DNA from: Trueperella abortisuis
GTDB lineage: Bacteria; Actinomycetota; Actinomycetes; Actinomycetales; Actinomycetaceae
DNA length: 64,000 bases
Assembly: GCF_030811095.1 (NCBI RefSeq)
Contig: NZ_JAUSQL010000001.1
Span: 1,116,001-1,180,000, forward strand
Direction: 5' to 3'
The notes under the pieces were generated by a model, which was not told where the DNA came from, searched no databases, and worked only from the letters and a program-made list of their open reading frames with translations. Both the position numbers and the translations under genes were made by a program. Shown one piece after another: positions 45,779 to 55,569 of the stretch; position 1 is the stretch's first letter, and every line of letters starts with the position of its first letter.

Positions 45779-47098
45779 ATGGCTAAAATTGCACCTCTAT
45801 CTGGTTTCCCCGAATGGCTCCCCGCTGGCCGCATCGTCGAGCAACACGTGATCGACGCTTTGCGCACCACCTTCGAGCTACACGGGTTCTCCGGGATCGA
45901 GACGCGCGCCGTCGAGCCGGTCGAGCGCCTGCTGTCGAAGGGGGAGACCTCGAAGGAGATCTACCTGTTGCGCCGCCTTCAGGACGCGAGCGTGGACTCG
46001 GAGCTGGGGCTGCACTTTGACCTGACGGTCCCGCTGGCACGCTACGTGTTGGAAAACGCCGGGCACCTTGACTTTCCCTTCCGCCGCTACCAGATCCAAA
46101 AGGTCTGGCGTGGCGAACGCCCCCAGGATGGACGCTTCCGCGAGTTCCTGCAGGCGGACGTCGACGTCGTCGGACAGGACACCCTCGCATTCCACCACGA
46201 GATCGAGCTGCCGCTGGTCATGGTGGACGCGCTGTCGAAGCTGCCCATCCCGCGGGTACGGATTCTTGCCTCGAACCGAAAGGTCGCCCAGGGCTTCTAT
46301 GCTGCGATCGGGCTGGATAACGTGGAGGAGACGCTACGCATCATCGACAAGCTCGATAAGGTCGGCCCGAAGGTGGTGGCGCAAATGCTCGGCGAGATGG
46401 GGGCCACGGAGGATCAGGCGCGTCTGGCCCTCGAGCTCGCGAGCATCCGCGGCGACGACGCCCGGGTAGCCGATCGCGTCCTCGCTCTCGGCTATCGTTC
46501 GGATCTGTTGGATGAGGGCCTCGGCGAGCTGGTCGATCTCCTCGAGGGCGCGAACGACCTCATCCCCGGCTCGGTGAGCGCGGATCTTAAGATCGCGCGC
46601 GGTCTGGACTATTACACGGGCTCGGTTTACGAATCGGTGCTCGAAGGACACGAGGACCTGGGCTCGGTGTGCTCCGGCGGTCGCTACGACTCGCTGGTGA
46701 CGGACGGCAAGAAGAACTACCCGGGCGTTGGGCTTTCGATCGGTGTCTCGCGTATCCTCGCCCGCGTCATCGGGCGGGATCTGGTCCGGCCCACCCGCAA
46801 GGTGCCCACGGCCGTGCTCGTGGCGGTCAACGACGAGGGCGAGCGCCGCCATGCTGAGAAGACGGCCCAGCTCTTGCGCGGGCGCGGGATTGCGGCCGAG
46901 GTCTCGCCCAACTCGGCGAAGTTCGGCAAGCAGATCCGCTATGCCGACCGCCGCGGCATCCCCTTCGTGTGGTTCTCCACCGACGACGGCGAACAGGTCA
47001 AGGACATCCGCTCTGGAGAGCAGGTTGCCGCCGACGCCGCCTCGTGGGCGCCGCCCGCCGCGGACCTTGCCCCCGAACTTCGGGGGAGCGATGAGTGA
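45779..47098 (+). CDS. hisS: Histidyl-tRNA synthetase
   Basis: A 439-residue class II synthetase. Motif 2 is RRYQIQKVWRGERPQDGRFREF, the histidine-specific motifs are LKIARGLDYYTGSVYE and CSGGRYDSL, and the HGTP anticodon-binding domain forms the C-terminus (PTAVLVAVNDEGERRHAEK). The ATG at 45779 gives MAKIAPLSGFPEWLP, the expected N-terminus. The stop overlaps the first GTPase gene by eight bases. Confidence 0.97.
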   Translation: MAKIAPLSGFPEWLPAGRIVEQHVIDALRTTFELHGFSGIETRAVEPVERLLSKGETSKEIYLLRRLQDASVDSELGLHFDLTVPLARYVLENAGHLDFPFRRYQIQKVWRGERPQDGRFREFLQADVDVVGQDTLAFHHEIELPLVMVDALSKLPIPRVRILASNRKVAQGFYAAIGLDNVEETLRIIDKLDKVGPKVVAQMLGEMGATEDQARLALELASIRGDDARVADRVLALGYRSDLLDEGLGELVDLLEGANDLIPGSVSADLKIARGLDYYTGSVYESVLEGHEDLGSVCSGGRYDSLVTDGKKNYPGVGLSIGVSRILARVIGRDLVRPTRKVPTAVLVAVNDEGERRHAEKTAQLLRGRGIAAEVSPNSAKFGKQIRYADRRGIPFVWFSTDDGEQVKDIRSGEQVAADAASWAPPAADLAPELRGSDE

Positions 47099-48827
47099 TT
47101 TTCCGCAGTTGCCCTCGCGGGTAGCGGCCGAGCTGCGTCCCTTCCGCGAGAGCCTTGCGGCGCTCGATTTCCCGTTGGAGATGGCGAGCTCGGGGGAGCG
47201 GATGCTGGTCTACGCGGACATGAACAACCAGCTCGACGACTACGTGATCCCGCGCTATGAAGCGCTTGACGCCCCGCTACTTGCCGTCTTCGGCGGCTCG
47301 ACGGGTGCCGGAAAGTCGACCCTGATCAATTCGATGCTTGGCGAGGAGGTGGCCAGAGCCTCGGCGCTCCGTCCCACGACGCGCCGGCCGCTCCTGCTTC
47401 ACCATCCCGACGATGCACGCTGGTTCACCGACCAGCGCATCTTTCCCCACCTGGCCCGCGTCGTGTCGCACGGTCCGGTCGATCCCGATGCGGTTGGCGA
47501 GGCCGGCGACGAGTTGGAGATCCGCGCAACGGAGCTTGTTCCGCGTGGGATGGCGCTCCTCGACTCTCCCGACATCGACTCGGTCGTGGTGGAGAATCGC
47601 CAGCTCGCGGCGCAATTCCTGGCCGCCGCGGACCTGTGGGTCTTCGTGACCACCGCGGCGCGCTACGCGGACGCGATCCCGTGGGCGATGCTCGACGAGG
47701 CGGCCGAGCGTAACGTCGTCGTCGGAATCGTCCTTAACCGGGTGCCCGCCGGCACAGGCGCACAGGTGCGCCCCGACCTGGACCGTATGCTTGGCGAACG
47801 CGGGCTTGACCATGCCCCGCTCTTCGTGCTCTCCGAGCAGGAACTGGAAGGCGGGATGATTGCCCGGGCGGACGTCGCCCCGATCCGCGGCTGGCTTGAG
47901 GGTTTGGCCTCCGACGCGCAGGTGCGCGCCTCGGTGGCGCGCCAGACGTTGACGGGCACGGTGGATAAGCTCTTGATCAGCGCCTCCGAGGTACTCGCCG
48001 GCTATGACGAGCAGCTCGCCGGGGCGGACTCGCTACGCTGGGACGTCAATGCCGCCTTCGACCGTGCCGAGGACGCTCTCAGACGCCACGCCTCCGACGG
48101 CTCGATGCTGCGTGGTGAGGTGCTTTCGCGCTGGCAGGACGTGGTGGGAACGGGTGAATGGGCCCGTAAACTCGAAAAGGGCGTCTCCTCGCTGCGCGAT
48201 CGAATCACCGGTTTTTTCCGTGCGAGCGTGGACACCTCCACGGTGGAGGATGCGCTCGAGGATAACGTGCTCGCCCTGCTCCTGTCCGAGGCGGACGGAG
48301 CGAACGCCGAGATCGCACACGCGTGGCGGGCAGGTATCGGCGGCCCGCTCGCCCAGCGGGCTCAGGAGCGCCTCAGGAGCGACGACGACCGGCGGGCCGC
48401 CGCCGAGCGCCTCGTGCGCGAATGGCAGGCCGCCCTCATTGCCCTCATCCGAAACGAGGGTGAGTCCAAGAGGCTTGCGGCGCGGGCGCTGGCCTTCTCC
48501 ATCAACGCGGTGGGCGTGGCCCTCATTATCGTCGTCTTCGCCTCCACCGGCGGGTTGATCGGCGGAGAGATTGCGGTGGCGGGCGGCACGGCCGTCGTTG
48601 CCCAGCGGGTGCTCGAGGCCGTCTTCGGTGACGAAGCGGTGCGCCGGATGGCGAAAGAGGCACGCGCGGACCTGGACGAGAGGGTGCGAGAGTTCCTCGG
48701 CACGGACCGAGCGGTGTGGCAGGGTGTCATCGATGAGCTTGGCCTGTCCCCCCAGATTCGCGACGACTACGCGCGTCAGCTGCGCGCCTTGACCGAGGCG
48801 AAGATCTGCGACGGGAGAAACCTATGA
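47091..48827 (+). CDS. Membrane-associated P-loop GTPase, first of a tandem pair
   Basis: A 578-residue dynamin/YfjP-like GTPase. P-loop GSTGAGKST at residues 69-77, a switch I-type ALRPTTRRP, a Walker B-type LLDSPDIDS and a degenerate G4 LNRVPAG in place of NKxD. A helical middle region follows, and a hydrophobic hairpin near residues 465-505 (SINAVGVALIIVVFAS) suggests membrane insertion. ATG 47091 follows GGGGGAG and overlaps hisS by eight bases; the long open frame running back to 46728 is antisense-free shadow of hisS. It probably acts with the next gene on membranes. The altered G4 may mean relaxed nucleotide specificity. Confidence 0.85.
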   Translation: MSDFPQLPSRVAAELRPFRESLAALDFPLEMASSGERMLVYADMNNQLDDYVIPRYEALDAPLLAVFGGSTGAGKSTLINSMLGEEVARASALRPTTRRPLLLHHPDDARWFTDQRIFPHLARVVSHGPVDPDAVGEAGDELEIRATELVPRGMALLDSPDIDSVVVENRQLAAQFLAAADLWVFVTTAARYADAIPWAMLDEAAERNVVVGIVLNRVPAGTGAQVRPDLDRMLGERGLDHAPLFVLSEQELEGGMIARADVAPIRGWLEGLASDAQVRASVARQTLTGTVDKLLISASEVLAGYDEQLAGADSLRWDVNAAFDRAEDALRRHASDGSMLRGEVLSRWQDVVGTGEWARKLEKGVSSLRDRITGFFRASVDTSTVEDALEDNVLALLLSEADGANAEIAHAWRAGIGGPLAQRAQERLRSDDDRRAAAERLVREWQAALIALIRNEGESKRLAARALAFSINAVGVALIIVVFASTGGLIGGEIAVAGGTAVVAQRVLEAVFGDEAVRRMAKEARADLDERVREFLGTDRAVWQGVIDELGLSPQIRDDYARQLRALTEAKICDGRNL

Positions 48828-50383
48828 GCCTGACGGAGTCCATCGGAGACCTCCACGCCGCCGCCGAGATCGCGCAGGAGAAGATCCCGGGCGTCCTTGG
48901 CGAGGTACCTCAGCTCCTCGACCGCGCGGTTCGGCGTCGGACGATGAACACCGATGCCACGGTCATCGCGGTGGCGGGTCCGACGGGTGCTGGCAAATCG
49001 TCCCTGGTCAACGCGCTTGTGGGGCGGCCCGTGTCGCGGGCGAGCGCTATTCGCCCGACGACAGCGCACGCGCTTGCCGTCACCAACTTTCCCGCCGGGG
49101 AGATCCTCGACTGGCTCGCCATCACCGAGCGGCACGAAGCGCCGCTGACCGGGGCCGGCTCGGCAATCCTGATCGACCTTCCCGATGTCGATTCGACCAA
49201 CTTCGACCACCGCCAGACGGCGCGGAGGCTGACCGAGCTGGTCGACGTCGTCGTGTGGGTGCTCGACCCCCAAAAGTACGCCGATGCGGTGGTCCACGAG
49301 GACTACCTGGCTGAGCTCTCGGAGCACGCAGCGACGACGATCGTGGTGCTCAACCAGGCCGACAAGTTGGACGAGGACACCCTCGCGGACGTCCTAGCCG
49401 ACGCGCGCCGCCTTCTGCGGGCCGACGGCTTATCCACGCCCGTGCTTCCCGTCTCCGCCGCCACTGGGCTCGGCGTGGATGCGTTGCGAGCAAAGCTCGA
49501 GGATATCGTCGCGGAGCGGGTGGCCTCGGGCGAGAAGCTCGCGGCGGACATCCGCACCGAGTCGCGCAACATGTTAGGGCGGATCCACGCCGACGGCGGG
49601 CAGGCGGCCGCCACCGCGGTCGACGTCCCGTTCGAGCCGGTCGCCTCGGCGCTGGCGATCGCGGCGGGCGCGGGCGTGGTCGCCAGTGCCTCGGCCGATT
49701 CGTATGAGCGGCGGGCACGGCTCGCCACGGGCTGGCCAGTCACGCGTTGGCTGGCCCGGCGCGGGATCGATCCGCTCAAGCGCTTGCGTCTCGACGCCGG
49801 CGGTGTTTCCGGTGTTGCAGATTACGTCTCGCCGGCGCAGACGGCTGTGGCGCGCGGAAAGATCCGGGCGTATGTCGAGGAAGCGACCGCGCACATGCCC
49901 TCCCAGTGGGCGCGCCAGACCCGCAAAGAGGTCGACGAGCGCGCCGAGCGCCTCATCGGCGATCTGGACACATCCATTTCTAGCCTCGATGTGGAGGCGC
50001 GCCGTGTGCCAGCCTGGTGGGTGCTCTTCAATCTTCTGCAGTGGGTGGCGCTTGCCGCCGTCGTCGCGGGAGGCGTGTGGCTAGCCGCCCTCGCCTTCGC
50101 CGACACGCTCCGACTGCAGCTGGGCGAGCCACCGGCGTGGGGTATCTTTCCGCTGCCCACGCTTATGTTGGCGGGCGGCCTCCTGGCGGGTTGGATCCTC
50201 GCCGGAATTGGGCGGCTGCTGGCCGCGCGCGGTGCACGCCGAACCCGCCGCCGCGTCCTCGCGCGCGTCAACGCCGCTTTCGCGGACAAGGTCCGCGCCG
50301 AGCTGTCGGTCGTTCAGGAGGAGCGAGCCGCCTACGCCCGGCTCCAGGAATTGCTGACGGGGCTGACGAAGGCCCGTCCCTAG
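48824..50383 (+). CDS. Membrane-associated P-loop GTPase, second of a tandem pair
   Basis: A 519-residue GTPase, start overlapping the first by four bases (ATGA). P-loop GPTGAGKSS at residues 52-60, SAIRPTTAH for switch I, IDLPDVDS for G3, and an NQADKL G4 (NxxD) that is closer to canonical than in its partner. Two C-terminal transmembrane segments (FNLLQWVALAAVVAGGVWLAAL and FPLPTLMLAGGLLAGWILAGI, residues about 400-460) flank a short loop, and the tail is basic and helical. The pair resembles bacterial dynamin-like or YfjP/YcjX-type proteins that work as heteromers. It is convergent with the helicase, overlapping by four bases. Confidence 0.85.
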   Translation: MSLTESIGDLHAAAEIAQEKIPGVLGEVPQLLDRAVRRRTMNTDATVIAVAGPTGAGKSSLVNALVGRPVSRASAIRPTTAHALAVTNFPAGEILDWLAITERHEAPLTGAGSAILIDLPDVDSTNFDHRQTARRLTELVDVVVWVLDPQKYADAVVHEDYLAELSEHAATTIVVLNQADKLDEDTLADVLADARRLLRADGLSTPVLPVSAATGLGVDALRAKLEDIVAERVASGEKLAADIRTESRNMLGRIHADGGQAAATAVDVPFEPVASALAIAAGAGVVASASADSYERRARLATGWPVTRWLARRGIDPLKRLRLDAGGVSGVADYVSPAQTAVARGKIRAYVEEATAHMPSQWARQTRKEVDERAERLIGDLDTSISSLDVEARRVPAWWVLFNLLQWVALAAVVAGGVWLAALAFADTLRLQLGEPPAWGIFPLPTLMLAGGLLAGWILAGIGRLLAARGARRTRRRVLARVNAAFADKVRAELSVVQEERAAYARLQELLTGLTKARP

Positions 50384-52119
50384 CGGAAGTGGCGCGGACG
50401 GCGCGGGGTGCGGTTATCGCGCCCACGGCGGGCGCCGCGTTTCGCGCCTGGGCCGGTGTCCTTAGAGATGTTGAGGTTGCGCCCGGAGACACGGGCCGTG
50501 GCGATGCGGCGCTGGGTGTCGTGGTCGATCTCGCGGTCGATCTGGACAAGCGAGAAGGTGGGGTAGATGTCGATCCGCCCGAGCTGCGAGCCGTTCAGAC
50601 CACCCTCGTTTGTGAGCGCACCGACGATCGCGCCGGGGGAGACGCCATCGCGGCGTCCGACCTCGACCCGGTACATGGTCCCCTCGCCCGCGAAGGTCTT
50701 TGGCTTGGAATGACGGCGACCCTCGCGATCCTCGCGCCGGCCGTATCGCTCCTTGCGATCCTCGCGGCCCTCGAAGTGCGCGGTGAGCCGTTCGGGTTCG
50801 TCGTCGGCCTGTGGGCCCGGGTCGCGCACGCCGATCGCGAGTAGCGCGGCGATGAGGTCCTCGGGCGAGAGCGGGGTCTCCGCCTCCATCTGCTCGTCCC
50901 TAAACTCCGCGATGACCTCCCGGTAGACGGAGAGCCGGCCGACCTCGTAGCGCTCCTTGGCCTGGGCGATGAGCCGACGGGCGCGCAGCCCGGAGACCTC
51001 CGCCGGAGTGGGCAGTTCCACCTGCTCCATGTGGGCGCCCGTGATGTTCTCGATGCGACGTAGCCGGTTGCGTTCCTTGGGGGTGACGAAGGTCAGCGAC
51101 GTGCCCTCCCGTCCAGCGCGTCCGGTGCGGCCGATGCGGTGGACATACGTGTCGACCTCCCGCGGAACGTCGAAGTTCACCACAAGGCCGATGCGCTCCA
51201 CGTCCAGCCCGCGGGCGGCGACGTCGGTGGCCACGAGTACGTCGAGCGTGCCGTTGCGGAGCCGGTCGACGAGCTTTTCCCGGTCGCGCTGCTGAACGTC
51301 TCCGGAAAGCGTGGCGGCCTGGACGCCGCGGGTGGACAGCTCGATGGCGAGCTCCTCGGCGGTGGCACGGGTACGAACGAAGACGAGGGCGGCGTCGGCC
51401 GGCGTCGTGGCAAGCACGCGCGCGAGGGCGCCGATCTTGTGACGCGACGGCACAATCGCATACGTCTGGTGGATCGTGTCGATGGTGGAGGCCGGCGGAG
51501 CGACGGTGACCTCGACCGGATCGGTCATGTGGGTCTCGGCCACGCGGCGAATCTGGGCGGGCATAGTGGCAGAAAACAGCGCCGTGATGCGCTCCTCCGG
51601 CAGGCCGGAAGCGATCTTCTCCACGTCCTCTGCGAATCCCATGCGGAGCATCTCATCAGCTTCGTCGAGCACAAAGTAACGAACCGCCTCGAGTTTGAGA
51701 GCACCCTTGTCGATGAGATCCATGATGCGTCCCGGCGTGCCCACCACCACCTGCGCCCCGTCCTTGAGCGCGCCGATCTGCGGCACGTAGGATGAGCCGC
51801 CGTAGACGGCCACCACCCGCAAGCCCGTCGTGGTGGAGGCGAATTTGTCGATTGCGTCCGCGCCCTGCATCGCGAGCTCGCGCGTTGGGGCCAGTACGAG
51901 GGCCTGGACCCGAAGGAGGGCGGGGTCGACGTGGGTGAGCATCGGCAGGGCGAAGGCCGCCGTCTTTCCAGTGCCTGTCTGGGCCACGCCGACGACGTCG
52001 CGCCCCTGAAGGAGCGGAGGGATGGCCTCCTCCTGGATGGGGGTGGGCTCTTCGTAGCCCATGTTGGCGATGGCGGACAGGATAGTGGCGGGCAGGTTGA
52101 GCCCAGAAAATGAAGTCAT
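50380..52119 (-). CDS. DEAD-box ATP-dependent RNA helicase with DbpA-type RNA-binding domain
   Basis: A 579-residue helicase of the DeaD/CsdA type. Q-motif GYEEPTPIQEEAI, Walker A AQTGTGKT, VLDEADEML, LFSATMP and HRIGRTGRAGREG are all present. The C-terminus holds a DbpA RNA-binding fold (YRVEVGRRDGVSPGAIVGAL) and an Arg/Gly-rich tail. It likely unwinds structured RNA in ribosome assembly or mRNA decay, often at low temperature. ATG 52119 follows AAGGGA. Confidence 0.95.
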   Translation of the reverse strand: MTSFSGLNLPATILSAIANMGYEEPTPIQEEAIPPLLQGRDVVGVAQTGTGKTAAFALPMLTHVDPALLRVQALVLAPTRELAMQGADAIDKFASTTTGLRVVAVYGGSSYVPQIGALKDGAQVVVGTPGRIMDLIDKGALKLEAVRYFVLDEADEMLRMGFAEDVEKIASGLPEERITALFSATMPAQIRRVAETHMTDPVEVTVAPPASTIDTIHQTYAIVPSRHKIGALARVLATTPADAALVFVRTRATAEELAIELSTRGVQAATLSGDVQQRDREKLVDRLRNGTLDVLVATDVAARGLDVERIGLVVNFDVPREVDTYVHRIGRTGRAGREGTSLTFVTPKERNRLRRIENITGAHMEQVELPTPAEVSGLRARRLIAQAKERYEVGRLSVYREVIAEFRDEQMEAETPLSPEDLIAALLAIGVRDPGPQADDEPERLTAHFEGREDRKERYGRREDREGRRHSKPKTFAGEGTMYRVEVGRRDGVSPGAIVGALTNEGGLNGSQLGRIDIYPTFSLVQIDREIDHDTQRRIATARVSGRNLNISKDTGPGAKRGARRGRDNRTPRRPRHFR

Positions 52120-52193
52120 GGATCCCTTGGGAGTGTGAAAACCGCAAGGCGCGAAGGGCGCGGCGGCTGGGCGCGTTCGCGCCGCCCCTTAGT

Positions 52194-53591
52194 CTAGTGC
52201 TCGGACGAGGCGGCTGACACCGCCTTCGGGGTGACATCAAGCACCCGGGAGGCCACCCACAGGCTCACCCCCAGGAGCGCTGTCATCGTCCCGATCACCC
52301 ATACGAAGGCCGCATGACCCTGTGGGAGGGCGAGAGCGTAGATGATGCCGCACCAGGCAACGAAGAGCGCCGAGCCCAGTGTGTCGGCGATTGTGAGCGC
52401 AGACGAGATGCGACCGTGGCGTTCGGGCGGGGTGAGCGCGAGCGCGTGGACGGTCAGTGCGGGGTAGACCAGCCCGATTCCTAAGCCTGCCACGAGCCAG
52501 CCGATGAGGGCCGTGACACCGGGCACCGCGGAGGAGGCGGCGGTGATGGTCGCCGCGGTCCCAATCGCCTGAATGAGGGTGCCGACGACGGGCGCGGCCG
52601 CGCGGTAGCGCTCATTCCTCACCCGCCCGCTCGCCCAGGAGCCGATCGCCCAGGTGACCGAACCGAAGGTCATAATCATGCCCGCCTGCGTCGCGGACCA
52701 GCCGTGGACCTCCTTCAGCATGAGCGGAAGGAAGACCTCCACGGCGATGTAGGTGCCGTTGATCGCCAGCCGGAGCAAGACGGTGGCGGGCAGTCCGCGC
52801 CGGGCGCGGAAGGTCGCCCGGGGCAGGAGCGGGCGGGCAAGGACGAGGACAAGCACGGACAGGCCAATGACAAGGGCGATGGCCGTGGTGTCGAACTCCT
52901 TGGCATTGAGGCCGGAGAGCAACTGAATACCAAGAATGACAATGCCGGCCGTGGCGGAAAAGGCGACGGTACGCTTATATCCCGTGATCGGAGTGCGCTG
53001 ATGCAGGTCCGGAAAGCGGGCGAACTGCTTGATGATGAGCGGCGCGGTGGGGAGAAGGATGAGGGGCACGATGGCAAACACGAGACGCCAGTTGAGGCGC
53101 TCAACGAAGAAGCCGGCCACCAGCGGGCCGATGAGCGAGGGCAGCACCCACGCGGCGGCGAAGGCGCTGAAGATGCGCGGCTGGCGGGCGGGCTCGACGT
53201 AGTTGCCCACAAACACGTAGAGCGGAACGACAATGAGACCGCCGCCCAGGCCCTGGATCGCGCGCCCAAGAACGATGACCTCCACCGACGGGGCCGCCGC
53301 CGCCACGACGAGCCCGGCCACAAAGAGCCCAAGGCCCGTGTACAGGGAGACCTTGGGACCCTTCGCGTCGCACCACGGACCGGCGAAGGCGGTGGTGATG
53401 AGCTGGGTGGCGAGGGTCACGCCCGATGCGAGAGCGTAGAGGTTGCGACCGTCGAGGATATCGACGACGTAGGGCATCGCGGTCGCCACCGCGAGAGCTT
53501 CGAAGGCGACGAGGCTGATGAGACTCACCGCGAGGATGGCAAGCCACTGCTCGAGACTCCGGCTGATGCGCTGCTTCTTTCGTTCTCTCAC
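52194..53591 (-). CDS. MFS transporter (DHA2-like drug exporter family)
   Basis: A 465-residue protein with about 14 hydrophobic segments. VATAMPYVVDIL, FAGPWCDAKGPKVSLYTGL (loop 2-3) and GRAIQGLGGGLIVVPLYVFV (antiporter motif C-type region) are consistent with proton-linked efflux. Substrate unknown. The GTG at 53591 has no ribosome-binding site, and TAGCAT ends six bases upstream, so a leaderless mRNA is likely. It is divergent from aspS. Confidence 0.88.
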   Translation of the reverse strand: MRERKKQRISRSLEQWLAILAVSLISLVAFEALAVATAMPYVVDILDGRNLYALASGVTLATQLITTAFAGPWCDAKGPKVSLYTGLGLFVAGLVVAAAAPSVEVIVLGRAIQGLGGGLIVVPLYVFVGNYVEPARQPRIFSAFAAAWVLPSLIGPLVAGFFVERLNWRLVFAIVPLILLPTAPLIIKQFARFPDLHQRTPITGYKRTVAFSATAGIVILGIQLLSGLNAKEFDTTAIALVIGLSVLVLVLARPLLPRATFRARRGLPATVLLRLAINGTYIAVEVFLPLMLKEVHGWSATQAGMIMTFGSVTWAIGSWASGRVRNERYRAAAPVVGTLIQAIGTAATITAASSAVPGVTALIGWLVAGLGIGLVYPALTVHALALTPPERHGRISSALTIADTLGSALFVAWCGIIYALALPQGHAAFVWVIGTMTALLGVSLWVASRVLDVTPKAVSAASSEH

Positions 53592-53597
53592 ACCAGA

Positions 53598-53603
53598 ATG
53601 CTA
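53598..53603 (-). promoter_or_regulatory. -10 hexamer for leaderless MFS gene
   Basis: TAGCAT on the minus strand followed by exactly six bases and the GTG at 53591. Confidence 0.45.
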
Positions 53604-53679
53604 GGTGTTGATGTTGGAAACGGCACGCCCGACCAGATGTGACATTTGCCAGCCGGCGCGTAGAGTGTTTCACATGTTC

Positions 53680-53725
53680 CCCGCCCGTCTCGTGGGAGAA
53701 CATCGCCCGCCCGTCTCGCGGGTGA
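53680..53725 (+). repeat. Tandem 20-base imperfect repeat in the aspS leader
   Basis: 53680-53699 and 53706-53725 are 18 of 20 identical, 26 bases apart, with shared core GCCCGTCTCG. Each copy can fold into a short hairpin (TCTC..GAGA in the first, GTCTC..GAGAC in the second). They lie just upstream of the aspS ribosome-binding site. Confidence 0.55.
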
Positions 53726-53748
53726 GACCACAACTGAAAGAGGTATAC

Positions 53749-55569
53749 GTGATTCGTACCCGGATGGCAGGATCCCTGCGAAAAGAAGATATCGGCGCCG
53801 TCGTGACGCTGGCGGGCTGGATCGATCGGCGTCGTGACCACGGAGGGATCGCCTTCCTGGATCTCCGTGACGCCTCTGGCATCGCCCAAGTCACCGTCCG
53901 CGAGGAGGTCGCACACGAGTTGCGCTCCGAGTTCGTCGTCAAGGTGACCGGCACCGTGATGGAGCGCCCCGAGGGCAACGCGAACGCGAGCCTCGCCACG
54001 GGCGACATCGAGGTGGAGGCTAGCGAGGTCGAGATCCTCAACCCCTCTGCACCGCTCCCGTTCCAGGTCTCGGATCACGCTGAGGATGCCGGCTCGGTCA
54101 ACGAGGAGACCCGCCTGAAGTTCCGCTACCTTGACCTGCGCCGTTCGTATGAGCAGAGGGCCATCCGGCTGCGCGCGAAGGTTTCTCAGGCGGCCCGCCG
54201 CGTGCTCGACGGCCATGACTTCGTCGAGGTTGAGACGCCGACACTGACGCGTTCGACCCCGGAGGGGGCACGCGACTTCATCGTCCCTGCCCGCCTCTCG
54301 CCCGGCTCGTGGTACGCCCTGCCACAGTCGCCCCAGCTGTTTAAGCAGCTGCTCATGGTTGCCGGCATGGAGCGCTACTACCAGATTGCGCGTTGCTACC
54401 GCGATGAAGACTTCCGAGCCGACCGCCAGCCCGAGTTCACCCAGCTCGACGTCGAGATGTCCTTCGTGGATCAGGACGACGTCATCTCGGTGGCCGAGGA
54501 TGTGCTCAAGGAGATCTGGGCGCTCATCGGCTACGAGCTGGCCACTCCCATCCCGCGCATGGCGTACAAGGAAGCGATGGAACGCTTCGGTTCCGACAAG
54601 CCCGACCTGCGCTTTGGCCAGGAGCTTATCGACCTCACCGAGTTCTTCAAGGACACCCCATTCCGGGTGTTCCAAAACGAGTACGTGGGCGCGGTCGTCA
54701 TGCCCGGCGGCGCCTCCCAGCCGCGGCGCACCTTCGACAAGTGGCAGGAGTGGGCCAAGGCGCGCGGTGCGCGCGGCCTGGCCTACGTGACCATCGCGGA
54801 GGACGGGACCTTGGGCGGCCCGGTGTCGAAGAACATCTCCGACGCCGAGCGCGAGTCACTGGCGCAGGTCACCGGCGCCAAGCCGGGCGACTGCATCTTC
54901 TTCGCCGCCGGCAAGCCGGCTGCCTCGCGTGACCTGCTCGGGGCTGCGCGCCTCGAAATCGGCAAGCGCTGCGGCCTTATCGATGAAAACGCCTGGGCCT
55001 TCGTGTGGGTGGTCGACGCGCCGCTGTTCAAGCCCACCGCCGACGCCGAGGCTGAAGGCGACGTTGCCGTGGGAGCCGGAAAGTGGACGGCCGTCCACCA
55101 CGCCTTCACCTCTCCCAAGCCCGAGTGGCTCGATTCCTTCGACCAGGATCCGGGCAATGCCTTGGCCTACGCCTACGACATCGTCTGCAACGGCAACGAG
55201 ATTGGCGGCGGTTCCATCCGTATCCACCGCGCCGACGTCCAGGAACGCGTCTTCCAGGTGATGGGCATCGATGAGGAGACGGCGAACAAGCAGTTCGGAT
55301 TCCTGCTGGAGGCCTTCAAGTATGGAGCACCGCCGCACGGCGGCATTGCCTTCGGCTGGGACCGTATCGTCTCGCTGCTGGTGGGTGCGAAGTCGATCCG
55401 CGACGTCATCGCCTTCCCGAAGATCGGTAATGGCTGGGATCCGCTCACCGACGCCCCGGCGCCGATCACAGCGCTTCAGCGCAAGGAGGCGGGCGTGGAC
55501 GCCAAGCCCAAGGGGGCCAAGAAGGACGCCGCTGAGGCTGAGCCGGCCGAGAAGGCCGACGCCGAGTAG
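53749..55569 (+). CDS. aspS: Aspartyl-tRNA synthetase
   Basis: A 606-residue class II synthetase. The OB-fold anticodon domain ([21 protein letters not shown]) comes first. The core has motif 2 [25 protein letters not shown], and the bacterial GAD insertion occupies the middle (residues about 300-410). Motif 3 is [15 protein letters not shown]. An Ala/Lys/Glu-rich tail of about 25 residues ends the protein. The GTG at 53749 follows AAAGAGG. Whether it also charges tRNA-Asn cannot be judged here. The next gene starts directly at the base after its stop. Confidence 0.97.
   Translation: MIRTRMAGSLRKEDIGAVVTLAGWIDRRRDHGGIAFLDLRDASGIAQVTVREEVAHELRSEFVVKVTGTVMERPEGNANASLATGDIEVEASEVEILNPSAPLPFQVSDHAEDAGSVNEETRLKFRYLDLRRSYEQRAIRLRAKVSQAARRVLDGHDFVEVETPTLTRSTPEGARDFIVPARLSPGSWYALPQSPQLFKQLLMVAGMERYYQIARCYRDEDFRADRQPEFTQLDVEMSFVDQDDVISVAEDVLKEIWALIGYELATPIPRMAYKEAMERFGSDKPDLRFGQELIDLTEFFKDTPFRVFQNEYVGAVVMPGGASQPRRTFDKWQEWAKARGARGLAYVTIAEDGTLGGPVSKNISDAERESLAQVTGAKPGDCIFFAAGKPAASRDLLGAARLEIGKRCGLIDENAWAFVWVVDAPLFKPTADAEAEGDVAVGAGKWTAVHHAFTSPKPEWLDSFDQDPGNALAYAYDIVCNGNEIGGGSIRIHRADVQERVFQVMGIDEETANKQFGFLLEAFKYGAPPHGGIAFGWDRIVSLLVGAKSIRDVIAFPKIGNGWDPLTDAPAPITALQRKEAGVDAKPKGAKKDAAEAEPAEKADAE

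Noticed and set aside
53604..53748. T-box riboswitch upstream of aspS, thrS, hisS or alaS
   Set aside because: No T-box sequence (AGGGTGGNACCGCG-like) or specifier stem is visible in any of these leaders.
53101..54675. A 524-codon minus-strand frame spanning aspS and the MFS gene
   Set aside because: It covers two genes on opposite strands and their shared promoter region, with no family signature.
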